Source: Alphaproteobacteria bacterium (GTDB lineage Bacteria; Pseudomonadota; Alphaproteobacteria; Micavibrionales; Micavibrionaceae). From it: DNA of 32,281 nucleotides. A program made the translations under genes and the position numbers. Location: contig JAJFGW010000047.1 in the NCBI GenBank assembly GCA_021775915.1, positions 1 through 32,281 of the forward strand, in the 5' to 3' direction. Each line of letters opens with the position of its first letter. Position 1 is the stretch's first letter. Under the pieces are notes generated by a model that had not been told where the DNA came from, did not search any database, and was given only the letters and a program-made list of their open reading frames with translations. This document shows positions 8,145-16,186 of the stretch, piece by piece.

Positions 8145-9374
8145 TTATCTTTCGGGAATATCCACTATACACATGGCCCGCCGCCCATCACGAACAATAT
8201 CGATACAAGCCCTGTCTTTTTTATGGTTTAGGCGCGGGTGAAGATCGCAACGCACTTCTCCAACAAAATCGGAAGGAGAGTAAAAAGCCCCTAATTCCCG
8301 GCAGTTTTTTGTATTTGTATCATAATATAAAAGATGCTGGAGCCGTAAATAATCCGGGTATGTGTCCGTCAGTAAATGATTGGCAGATGCCCATGTGGGA
8401 TGCCCGTCTTGCCTCAGTGTATTTTCGCCTATAACCTCCGACGTGTTATTTGTGAGGTCATATAAATGATATTGTGGTTTTTGATTTTCATGAATTCCAA
8501 AAATAATGACCCTGTCATCGTTAAGCCAGCAATAATGCGATGTGTGGCCTGAGTTATTGGGGCAAATATAGTCGCTATAATCGCCAGTGTTAGCAACGAT
8601 AATGCGCGTATGGCGCTTCCCCGATGGAGTTACCCATAGATGGGTGACCATAAAACGGAGGCCTGATGGGCTAATGCTCAGATGGTTGAAATAATGATCG
8701 GCTTTTTCCATGCTTGGCAGGGGGTTAAATTGCCGTACTTGCTCCATCGTCATGACTTCTTTGACCTGCCCTGATGGTATCTCTATGCGCCAGATAGCGT
8801 CTTTGCAGGGGCGGTCTGGGAAGTGACTGTAACCATAGCCGGGACGACATTTATGCAGGCGGTCAAAGTCAAGAGACAGGGCAAAAGAACCGTCAGGGCT
8901 AACGGAGTAAATGGGCATCGGTAATGTTTGGATAATCTCACCAGAGGCAATATCCTGTATCACTGATATGTAATTATCCTCATCTTTGCTGTTGAATATA
9001 ACCTGTGTCGTTTTGTCATTGTCTTGAGGATACCATTGCAAGCGGCAGCCTTGTTGCCAGTTCCATGTTGAGGTTTTGGCAAAAGACTTAAACACAGGGT
9101 CCGCTTGCCATAAATCATAATAGCCTAGAGCGAGGTCGGGGTGTGTTCCATGAGGCGATGTATTTTCAGGAGGGGCTTGTTGTGCGAGTAAAAAATTACC
9201 GTTATTGCTGAATGGTGTTATGTCATAATACCCAAAAAAGACTTGCCGATTGGAATCATTAAAAACTTGCCCGTTGTCCGGAATTTTTTCAAACGATTTA
9301 CCAATGCTGCCCAATGTACTCTTTGCAAGTTTTATAAGAGGAGAAGGGATAATTTTTCTGAGCAAGTTTTTCAT
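8145..9374 (-). CDS. Beta-propeller protein resembling oligogalacturonate lyase
   Basis: A 409-residue protein with repeated blade-like segments such as YSVSPDGSFALSLDFDR, LSISPSGLRFMVTHLW and CWLNDDRVIIFGIHE, consistent with a TolB/WD-like propeller. Histidines sit at blade positions: H231 (NHLSISP), H280 (TSHYCW), H325 (DGHPTW) and H379 (DLHPRLN). This pattern resembles the metal-binding histidines of oligogalacturonate lyases (PF14583 group), which cleave unsaturated galacturonate dimers. The N-terminus is a basic amphipathic leader, not a clear Sec signal. An AGGA ribosome site precedes the ATG, and the gene abuts the surface-carbohydrate gene. A lyase or modifying role on a uronic-acid glycan is inference; it may be non-enzymatic. 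Confidence 0.6.
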   Translation of the reverse strand: MKNLLRKIIPSPLIKLAKSTLGSIGKSFEKIPDNGQVFNDSNRQVFFGYYDITPFSNNGNFLLAQQAPPENTSPHGTHPDLALGYYDLWQADPVFKSFAKTSTWNWQQGCRLQWYPQDNDKTTQVIFNSKDEDNYISVIQDIASGEIIQTLPMPIYSVSPDGSFALSLDFDRLHKCRPGYGYSHFPDRPCKDAIWRIEIPSGQVKEVMTMEQVRQFNPLPSMEKADHYFNHLSISPSGLRFMVTHLWVTPSGKRHTRIIVANTGDYSDYICPNNSGHTSHYCWLNDDRVIIFGIHENQKPQYHLYDLTNNTSEVIGENTLRQDGHPTWASANHLLTDTYPDYLRLQHLLYYDTNTKNCRELGAFYSPSDFVGEVRCDLHPRLNHKKDRACIDIVRDGRRAMCIVDIPER

Positions 9375-10727
9375 TTATGATCCTGTTATCAAAAAACAAA
9401 ATTTATCAATTTTCTTGATTTTTATATTTTCAAGTCCAGGAACTGTTTTTCCAATATCACTAATGATTGATTCAATTTCTTCTTTACCCAAAGACGAAAA
9501 TTTATGATCCATATAGTTTTTTTGATAAGGACGCATCCCACGCTTTAAAAACCGGTACAGATTTCCTAATAGTGTTCTACCTTTTCTCATATGCACTTTA
9601 CACATAGAAATTTTGGTGCTTGTGGTAATGGCGTGCCGATCAAATGCTTTTAAAATATTTTCAAATGCAAATGGCCCCTCTATATTTTCTATGTGCTCTT
9701 TTAGTGCAGGTCGCTGCTGTTTACGGATTTTCTGTAAATCCTCAATCTCTCCATCAACAATCTTGTGTAAGGCGGTCATGAGCTCTTTTTGTGTTTCGGC
9801 GGGGAGGCTGCCTCTATAGGTAAGGTCGTTCTCTATTTTATCGTCCCTGAAAGGACGGTAGCCAATTGAAGCTGTATCCGATACGAAAGCTTCCAGAGCT
9901 GTTGTGCAGAAATGGTGAATGACAGCATCACAGGCAATAAGCCATGGATGAATGCTACCCTCGTGAACGATCACTACATTATCAGCGCCCCGTGCGGCGT
10001 CTTTCCATGCATCGTAGTCCTCCGACGGATGCGGCCTGACAATAATAGTATGATCCGGGAACTCTTTTGCTATTTCAGGAATGGCTTCCATATAAGCTCT
10101 AAAAACATTCTCTTTTAGTTCAAAGTAGCGTTTATAGAATTTTGCATCCTCTTTATTTTGAATGATTTTCTTTTCTTTCAAGGCGGTAAAATAGCGCTCT
10201 TTCCCGTCAAAGTGATTGCATGAGCCAAAGCTTGAGTTAATAAGAATAGTTTTACCAAAACGCTCATTTATAGACTGCACTTCTTTTTCCAGCAAATGCC
10301 GAAATTCAGGGCGTAATATATCAAAGCGGACATTCCCTGTTTCGTAGACAGGACATGGCGCTTGATTGAGTATATTGCTTTGCTTCTTTCCCCATGCCAG
10401 AAACAAGGCAGATTCATTTAACGTATCATCTGATAGTCTCAGGCGTTTATAGATGTCATCGGAAAAGGTAACCAGTCCTTCTTCATCCATGATTGCTACA
10501 GCAAAGCCATTTTTTTTTAGATTACTATATTCTTTTGTAAAGTTTTTTTGGGCACCAAACCCCAGAAAAATACCTGCAGGGAAGGAGTTGATGTATTTGG
10601 ATATTTCTGCCTTGCGCCCCAAAATAACTTTATATCCGTTACGGGCAGCTACCGCGGCGAGTAATATCTTTGCGGGGATTTCTCTTACCTTGATTTCAAC
10701 GGGAATATATAGCCATTTGTCACTCAT
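9375..10727 (-). CDS. Surface carbohydrate biosynthesis protein, glycosyltransferase-like (TIGR04396-type)
   Basis: A 450-residue protein starting YIPVEIKVREIPAKILLA, followed by YKVILGRK and IFLGFGAQKN, the N-terminal signature of the surface carbohydrate biosynthesis family. The middle contains TILINSSFGSCNHFDG and TIIVRPHPSEDYDAW. The latter, with VIVHEGSIHPWLIACDAVIHHFCTT written here in two overlapping parts as IHPWLIACDAVIHHF, resembles the C-terminal nucleotide-binding half of capsule glycosyltransferases. The ATG overlaps the ABC exporter stop by 4 bases. Because the cluster makes a CMP-activated nonulosonate but shows no classic sialyltransferase, this protein is a candidate for that transfer. 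That is inference from context. Confidence 0.72.
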   Translation of the reverse strand: MSDKWLYIPVEIKVREIPAKILLAAVAARNGYKVILGRKAEISKYINSFPAGIFLGFGAQKNFTKEYSNLKKNGFAVAIMDEEGLVTFSDDIYKRLRLSDDTLNESALFLAWGKKQSNILNQAPCPVYETGNVRFDILRPEFRHLLEKEVQSINERFGKTILINSSFGSCNHFDGKERYFTALKEKKIIQNKEDAKFYKRYFELKENVFRAYMEAIPEIAKEFPDHTIIVRPHPSEDYDAWKDAARGADNVVIVHEGSIHPWLIACDAVIHHFCTTALEAFVSDTASIGYRPFRDDKIENDLTYRGSLPAETQKELMTALHKIVDGEIEDLQKIRKQQRPALKEHIENIEGPFAFENILKAFDRHAITTSTKISMCKVHMRKGRTLLGNLYRFLKRGMRPYQKNYMDHKFSSLGKEEIESIISDIGKTVPGLENIKIKKIDKFCFLITGS

Positions 10728-12457
10728 CCTGCCATCCTGGCTAGTTTTTCAGGAGTTACTTCCTCCAGTTTTTTATTCTCTAATCTAAAAACTTTGTCTG
10801 CCATAGTTAATGAGGCCGGGTCGTGTGATATGGCCAGTACAAGAATGTCCTTCGATAATGATTTAACCGTTTTCAGGAGTTCTTGTTCGGTCTCTTTGTC
10901 CAGCGCGCTTGTTGCCTCATCGAGAATTAGAAGGGAAGGGTGGTCTATAATAGCACGCGCGATGGCTATGCGTTGGCGCTGTCCTCCTGATAGTTTGGTG
11001 CCTCTTTCTCCGACTATTGTATCCAGACCATGTTCCATTTTTTCTACAAAACCTAGTGCGTCCGCAGTTTTTAAAGCTTCTACAATCTGATTTTTAGTAA
11101 TATCAGGGCTGTTCAAAGTTACATTGTTTGCCACGGTGTCGTGAAAAAGCAAAACATCTTGCGGGACATAACCAATTTTATGGCGCCACTCATTCATATC
11201 GATAGATTGTAGCGGGTGGTTATCGATTTCTATTTCTCCGGAAACAGGCTGGTGCAGCCCTGTTGTTAAATCCAAAAATGTTGTTTTGCCTGCGCCGGAC
11301 GGGCCAAATATGACATAAAATCCTCTGGAGGGAAGTTCCAGTGAAATATCATTAAGAATAGGCTCGTCATCGTAGGAAAAAGAAATATTTTTAAATTTAA
11401 TTCCTTTTTTTAACGTAGGTTTTATTTTTCCTTCATTGTAATCAACCGCAGTGGCGGCAGCATCAATCTTGGCGCGTAGTGACCACAGGGCGCTCTCATT
11501 CGTAGCCATGGACAGATATGCGCTTTGTACGGTCGATATTTTCATGACCATCCGTAAGAACAAAAGCGCCAGAAAGAGAAGCTCTGCTACAGGAAGACTT
11601 CCGTAAGAGAGTATGCCGTATATGCCGATAGACATAAAAATAACCATGATCGGCTCTGACAAAACGCGTATAGCATGAACAGAAATATCCATACGCCTTT
11701 GTACGGAGCGTAACTTTACAGCGTCCTGTTCCATTATAGATAGAAGATTGTCTGTTTTGCCCATGGCCTTTAGCGGTTTAGCACCATAGAGAGTGTCGGT
11801 AATGCGTGCTAGAACAGAGTCTAGAACCTTTGTTTGGTCGTTTCCGGCCTTGCGTCCCGTCCGGACCAATGAGCTTAATAAAAACACCATGACAAACCCG
11901 GCCGCAACAGCAGACAGCGTTAATTTCCATGAAATAAGGAAGGCTATCGTTGTGTAAACAAGAACCTGTATGCTCCATGAGAGGGCGTAACAGCCATGCA
12001 TAAAAGAATAGGCCGCGCGTTGTGCCTCCGTACCAAGCGCATTGGCGCTCGAGCCACTTTGTAATCCGGTGAAATGTTTCCAGCTTGATTTTAGTACGCT
12101 CCGTAAATAGGCAAGGCGCAAATCTGTACATACGTGGGAGGATGAGTATGCAACCTGCGTCATAGCCAGCATTGTTATCAGCGATTTTAAAATTATGATT
12201 GTGACAATAAAGAGTAAAATTGGTCCAATGGAAACTTCAAGGCCTAGAAAGTGAAATATGTTTTGAATTATATCGGAAACCACGCCGCTTTGTAGAGCGC
12301 TTTGTTCCGTTAAGATAGCCACAAGGGGAAGCAGCGCCATAATGCCAATACCCTCCAGAAGACCTGCAACGACAAGAGCGGAAACCATGAATATCCCGCG
12401 CGTAGGATATGCCTTGGCAAAGAAGATAAATGTTTTCCAGCTCTTTAGATTAATCAT
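10724..12457 (-). CDS. ABC exporter/flippase, fused membrane and ATPase domains
   Basis: A 577-residue half-transporter. Residues 1-310 hold about six membrane helices (for example 20-45, 78-100, 160-195, 268-300). The ATPase domain has Walker A GPSGAGKTT (385-393), Q-loop VPQD (431-434), signature LSGGQ (489-493), Walker B LLILDEAT (509-516) and the switch histidine H545 in AISHD, so all catalytic elements are intact. It works as a homodimer in the inner membrane. Length and order match MsbA/PglK-type lipid-linked oligosaccharide flippases, and in this glycan operon that is the likely role. No Wzx/Wzy pair is visible in the window. It overlaps both neighbours by 4 bases. Confidence 0.9.
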   Translation of the reverse strand: MINLKSWKTFIFFAKAYPTRGIFMVSALVVAGLLEGIGIMALLPLVAILTEQSALQSGVVSDIIQNIFHFLGLEVSIGPILLFIVTIIILKSLITMLAMTQVAYSSSHVCTDLRLAYLRSVLKSSWKHFTGLQSGSSANALGTEAQRAAYSFMHGCYALSWSIQVLVYTTIAFLISWKLTLSAVAAGFVMVFLLSSLVRTGRKAGNDQTKVLDSVLARITDTLYGAKPLKAMGKTDNLLSIMEQDAVKLRSVQRRMDISVHAIRVLSEPIMVIFMSIGIYGILSYGSLPVAELLFLALLFLRMVMKISTVQSAYLSMATNESALWSLRAKIDAAATAVDYNEGKIKPTLKKGIKFKNISFSYDDEPILNDISLELPSRGFYVIFGPSGAGKTTFLDLTTGLHQPVSGEIEIDNHPLQSIDMNEWRHKIGYVPQDVLLFHDTVANNVTLNSPDITKNQIVEALKTADALGFVEKMEHGLDTIVGERGTKLSGGQRQRIAIARAIIDHPSLLILDEATSALDKETEQELLKTVKSLSKDILVLAISHDPASLTMADKVFRLENKKLEEVTPEKLARMAG

Positions 12458-13413
12458 AGTTTCTCTTCTATAAATTTCTGTAATTTATTCGCCATAAAAA
12501 TCTCCGTCTTGGCCATGGAGTCGTATGTGGCTCCACCAATATGAGGCGTAATAAGGAGATTACTATGTTTACGAGCATAGCAAATCAAAGGGTCGTTCTC
12601 CATCCAGTTCGTGTTCTTTATGTTTTCACCTTCTATGACATCAAGGGCAGCTCCGGCCAAGTGCCCGCTTTCAAGGGCCTTAAGAAGCGCCTGCTCATCG
12701 ACAAGCTCTCCTCTGGCTGTATTGATAAAAACAGCGCCTTCCTTTATTTTTTTGAAGCAGGACGCATCAATTAAATGATGTGTTTCTGGCGTATATAAAA
12801 CGTGCAATGAAACAATGTCTGAACTTTTTAGTAACTCTTCCATAGAAACAAATTTAACGGTTTCCGTATCTGTCATGTCTTTTACATCATGTGCCAGAAC
12901 GCGCATTCCTAAAGCGCTGGCATAATGAGCAACAAGGCCCCCCAAACGGCCATACCCTATAATACCGATTGTACGATTAGCCAGATCAATGCCTTTGAAG
13001 CTATCCCTGTCCCAATGATTGTCCAGTACGTTCGCACAAGATGCCGGTATGTTACGTATCAGGGAGAGGATTAGAGCGATCGTATGCTCGGCCGTAGCCG
13101 TAATTGTATCCAAAAATTCACGTTCTCCCTGTAACGAGAGGACGCGAATTTTTCTTTTTTCTGCTTCAACTGTATCGATATGGTTTAATCCTGTTGTCGC
13201 TGTGACAATGGCTTTTAAATTGTCGGCAGCCTCAAGGATTTCCTTGTCAATTTTGTGCCCTAGTCTGGCGATCAAAATATCATATGACCCAATAGATGTT
13301 TTAAGCTCTTCTCGTGATAAAGGCCCTGTATCAACATGGGAAAATTTTTCCAATATTGCCAGAGCTTCTGCGCTGTAATCATCAGGTTCTAAATTTAAGA
13401 TTTTTAATGTCAC
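12454..13413 (-). CDS. D-2-hydroxyacid dehydrogenase (SerA-like)
   Basis: A 319-residue member of the D-isomer-specific 2-hydroxyacid dehydrogenase family. The NAD-binding fold begins at IGIIGYGRLGGL. The catalytic arginine is in NTARGELVDE, the glutamate lies in the DVIEGE region, and the histidine is in ITPHIGGATYDS. It is translationally coupled to the NeuA-like gene (4-base overlap) and to the ABC exporter gene (4-base overlap). Family members reduce 2-keto acids or oxidise 2-hydroxyacids such as 3-phosphoglycerate. Here it may act on a keto-sugar acid or provide a hydroxyacid substituent. The substrate is not evident. Confidence 0.85.
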   Translation of the reverse strand: MTLKILNLEPDDYSAEALAILEKFSHVDTGPLSREELKTSIGSYDILIARLGHKIDKEILEAADNLKAIVTATTGLNHIDTVEAEKRKIRVLSLQGEREFLDTITATAEHTIALILSLIRNIPASCANVLDNHWDRDSFKGIDLANRTIGIIGYGRLGGLVAHYASALGMRVLAHDVKDMTDTETVKFVSMEELLKSSDIVSLHVLYTPETHHLIDASCFKKIKEGAVFINTARGELVDEQALLKALESGHLAGAALDVIEGENIKNTNWMENDPLICYARKHSNLLITPHIGGATYDSMAKTEIFMANKLQKFIEEKL

Positions 13414-14120
13414 GCGCTGTCCCCTGCGCGTTGAAGGTAAAATGATGCAAGCTCCAGGTCTTCCGGGGAATCAATGTTGATCGAGCGTTCTTTTGACATT
13501 TCGTACAGGGCAGGGGACTCGCAGATTGTTTTTCCTGTTTCCATGAAATAATCACGGTCTACTATATATAGCGCACCATTTCGTACATAAGCCTTAAACA
13601 TTTTCTGTCTTCGTATAATGTCGCGGCCTTCTTCAAGCAGGGGAGTAAGGTGATCTCTTTCTTTTCTGTACATGATGCGCGGATGAACAGATTCTGCATT
13701 GTAGCAGCTAATGAGCGAAGATTGATTAGAGTTTCTGTCCTCGTAGATTGCATAAGCGTCATCAATGTCGCGGCTGGTACGAAGCGGGGCTGTAGGCTGT
13801 AATAAAATTATTGTATCAACGCGTTGCCCTGTTCTGGCCTCGTAATTATCAATTTCGTAACGGATGACATCACATGATTTAGCCTCGTCTGTTGCCAGAT
13901 GCGCAGGGCGTAATTCATTGCATTTCAATTCGAATGTTGCCGCACAATCACTGATTTTTTGTGAGTCTGTAGATAATATCAAGTCGCCAAGGGCGCTGCT
14001 ATTTTGTGCGGCCTCAATTGTATATTGAATCAATGGTTTATCGGCAAGCAATGTTATGTTTTTGTCTTCAATGCCTTTTGAGCCGCCGCGGGCCGTGATG
14101 ATACCAAGGACAAAAGACAT
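13410..14120 (-). CDS. neuA: Acylneuraminate cytidylyltransferase (CMP-nonulosonate synthetase)
   Basis: A 236-residue protein with the nucleotide-binding loop ITARGGSKGIEDKNI at residues 8-22, the family hallmark for CTP binding, and QPTAPLRTSRDIDDA further on, the usual sugar-binding loop. It activates a nonulosonic acid with CTP to give the CMP-sugar used by transferases. Length matches the compact NeuA/PseF/LegF group without an esterase domain. Context with NeuB- and NeuC-like genes points to a sialic-type acid (Neu5Ac or a relative such as legionaminate). Sequence alone does not decide which. It is 3 bases after the stop of the methyltransferase gene. Confidence 0.87.
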   Translation of the reverse strand: MSFVLGIITARGGSKGIEDKNITLLADKPLIQYTIEAAQNSSALGDLILSTDSQKISDCAATFELKCNELRPAHLATDEAKSCDVIRYEIDNYEARTGQRVDTIILLQPTAPLRTSRDIDDAYAIYEDRNSNQSSLISCYNAESVHPRIMYRKERDHLTPLLEEGRDIIRRQKMFKAYVRNGALYIVDRDYFMETGKTICESPALYEMSKERSINIDSPEDLELASFYLQRAGDSA

Positions 14121-14123
14121 GTA

Positions 14124-15020
14124 TTATTGAGCCTTTCTGAAGGTTACAAGAAAAGCCTGTCCTAATTCTTCTTTACAGGCCCAGGGGTTGCCGCGATATA
14201 AAGTCTTGCCATAGAGTTTTTCTCTGCTCCATAGAACGCATTCGAATATTCTCGTCAGTGCCCATTCCAGTGGCTTGGGAAGTAAAGAAAAAGGAAATTC
14301 CGGAGAATGAGAGATCATGGGCATAGGATACATTCCGGTGACTTCAATATCAGTAACAGGCTGCCCTTCTAGTATTGGCAAGTAGCGTTCTGAACCAAAA
14401 TCGGAACGGTAAATATCTGTCTTGGGTGGAGGTGTGTTTTCCTTGCTGGTAAAAACGCCAGCAACAAACTTCAGAATTTTGTTAAACCAGCCATAGTATT
14501 TTTGGACATTCTCCGGTCTTTCGGGAACGATATAGCCTAGAAATGTTCCGCCCGGTCTGAGAACTCTGATTTGTTCCAGAATCGGCGTTTTAATGTCCTC
14601 AAAATGTTCCAGTAAACCTATACTAACAACCACGTCAAAGCTATTGTCACCAAACGGCATGTCCAGAGCATTGGCTTCGATAAAGGCGGCCTTGTGATCG
14701 TTGGACGCGTAAATTTCTTTTGCTATTTCAAGGACGCTGGCCGATGTGTCAAGCAGCGTACAGTCTGAACCATTGTCAGCAAAATAGCTTGAGATATTAC
14801 CGCGCCCACATCCAACTTCCAGACAGTCTTTCATAGGACGGTCTTTCAAAATCTCTTTGAAAAGTTTCCAGTGGCTACGAAAGGCAAGCTGTATCTGGTT
14901 TTTAGGCGCGCCCTTAACCCAGTGATTATATTTTGTTTCCTTACGCTCTTGCCAGTTTTGATCAAACTCCTCAACGCTTCCTATAGCAGTTTCTTGATTG
15001 GTCGCTTGGTTAGTGCTCAT
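14124..15020 (-). CDS. Class I SAM-dependent methyltransferase (Methyltransf_11-like)
   Basis: A 298-residue protein. Motif I is CLEVGCGRGN at residues 66-75, and the post-I acidic strand is TLLDTSA. FDVVVSIGLLEHFEDI and RVLRPGGTFLGYIVP are the usual motifs II and III of ubiquinone/menaquinone-type methyltransferases. The C-terminal 100 residues are extra and may contact the acceptor. It is embedded between neuC (4-base overlap) and neuA, so it may methylate the nonulosonate or an intermediate. O-methylated sialic acids are known in nature, but the link here rests on position only. Confidence 0.82.
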   Translation of the reverse strand: MSTNQATNQETAIGSVEEFDQNWQERKETKYNHWVKGAPKNQIQLAFRSHWKLFKEILKDRPMKDCLEVGCGRGNISSYFADNGSDCTLLDTSASVLEIAKEIYASNDHKAAFIEANALDMPFGDNSFDVVVSIGLLEHFEDIKTPILEQIRVLRPGGTFLGYIVPERPENVQKYYGWFNKILKFVAGVFTSKENTPPPKTDIYRSDFGSERYLPILEGQPVTDIEVTGMYPMPMISHSPEFPFSLLPKPLEWALTRIFECVLWSREKLYGKTLYRGNPWACKEELGQAFLVTFRKAQ

Positions 15021-16186
15021 GCTTTTTCCTCAACATAGTGCAATGTTTTTTTGTAGGTTAGTGGTGCAGTTGACAGAGTATCAGCAATTTGTTCTCCGGC
15101 ATTGCCAGTACCATAAAGAGGTGACTGTTCTTTTTTCTGGCCGCAATGATTAAGAACGGCATCATATATTTGTTTCTGATCGTAATCCACGTCACGTACG
15201 TTTGCCCCGCGCTCACGGGCATTTTGCCGGGACCCTATATTGACGGCGGGCACACCAAGATAAGAGGCTTCACGAATAGCGGCGCTTGAATTTCCTATAA
15301 TTCCAAGAGATCCGTTTAAAACACGTAAAAAATCTCGTGGCTCCATATTTTTGATGAAATGCATGTATTGTGGCTTTTCATTTTCTCGGAAGGCCCTAAT
15401 ACCTTTTGATACTTCGCCACCACCGGCGTCAATATTCGGCCAAAACAGAAGAACCGGTTTGTTCACTCTGTTCATGGCTGTCAGTGTAGCATCGATTTGT
15501 TCTCGGCCACCGTGATACTCGGTTGTAACGGGGTGTTGCATAACTACATAATAACCTTTTGAGAGGTCAGGAAAGGTGCCTACGCCTCCATATTTATCGT
15601 ATATATCAAAATCAAGCTGAGGGTTATCAATGACTTCTTGAGCCAGGTCTATAGAAGGACATCCGGAACAAAAGACCATGTCCGGGTTTTCTCCCATCCT
15701 TATTATATTTTCTGCTGATTGTTTTGTTGCAGGAAAGTGAATGTCGGCCAGCTTCGTAACAGAGTGCCTTACTTTCTCATCAATATTTCCAGAAACTTCA
15801 CCGCCCTGAACATGAGCAAGAGGAATGTTTAAATAACTGGCAGCAATAGCGGCTGAAAGAATTTCAAAGCGGTCGGCCATAACCAATACAGCATCGGGTT
15901 GCAAGCGATGGAAGGCGCCGGAAAATTCAATAATTCCCAGACCTGTGGATTTAGCCGAAGTCAGGAGCGTTTCACCTTCCATGATCATAGAAATACGTTC
16001 ATCGATGGTAAAACCATCTTCTTCAACCATTTTATCTGTATTGCCGTAGCGCTCAAGGACAGCAGAAGCAGCACAGACCACTTGCAAATCAAGTTCTTTA
16101 TGATTTGTGATGGCACTAAGTATGGTTTTTATCTTGGCGTAGCTGGCACGGGCGGTTAAAACAACGCAGATTTTACGTTTTTGCAT
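15017..16186 (-). CDS. neuC: UDP-N-acetylglucosamine 2-epimerase, hydrolysing (NeuC/LegG type)
   Basis: A 389-residue GT-B-like epimerase. The N-terminus RKICVVLTARASYAKIK matches NeuC. Catalytic and substrate elements include VLVMADRFE, HVQGGEVSGNIDEKVRHS and the UDP-binding loop GNSSAAIREASYLGVPAVN, followed by the RGANV region. The enzyme converts UDP-GlcNAc (or a diacetamido analogue) to the free manno-sugar plus UDP, the first committed step of sialic or legionaminic acid synthesis. It overlaps neuB by 14 bases, so the two are probably co-translated. No LegB/LegC/LegH aminosugar genes are visible nearby, favouring the simple ManNAc route. That remains provisional because the cluster runs out of the window. 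Confidence 0.87.
   Translation of the reverse strand: MQKRKICVVLTARASYAKIKTILSAITNHKELDLQVVCAASAVLERYGNTDKMVEEDGFTIDERISMIMEGETLLTSAKSTGLGIIEFSGAFHRLQPDAVLVMADRFEILSAAIAASYLNIPLAHVQGGEVSGNIDEKVRHSVTKLADIHFPATKQSAENIIRMGENPDMVFCSGCPSIDLAQEVIDNPQLDFDIYDKYGGVGTFPDLSKGYYVVMQHPVTTEYHGGREQIDATLTAMNRVNKPVLLFWPNIDAGGGEVSKGIRAFRENEKPQYMHFIKNMEPRDFLRVLNGSLGIIGNSSAAIREASYLGVPAVNIGSRQNARERGANVRDVDYDQKQIYDAVLNHCGQKKEQSPLYGTGNAGEQIADTLSTAPLTYKKTLHYVEEKA

Noticed and set aside
11778-12131. Minus-strand open frame within the ABC exporter gene
   Set aside because: It is a shadow frame of the exporter's membrane domain.
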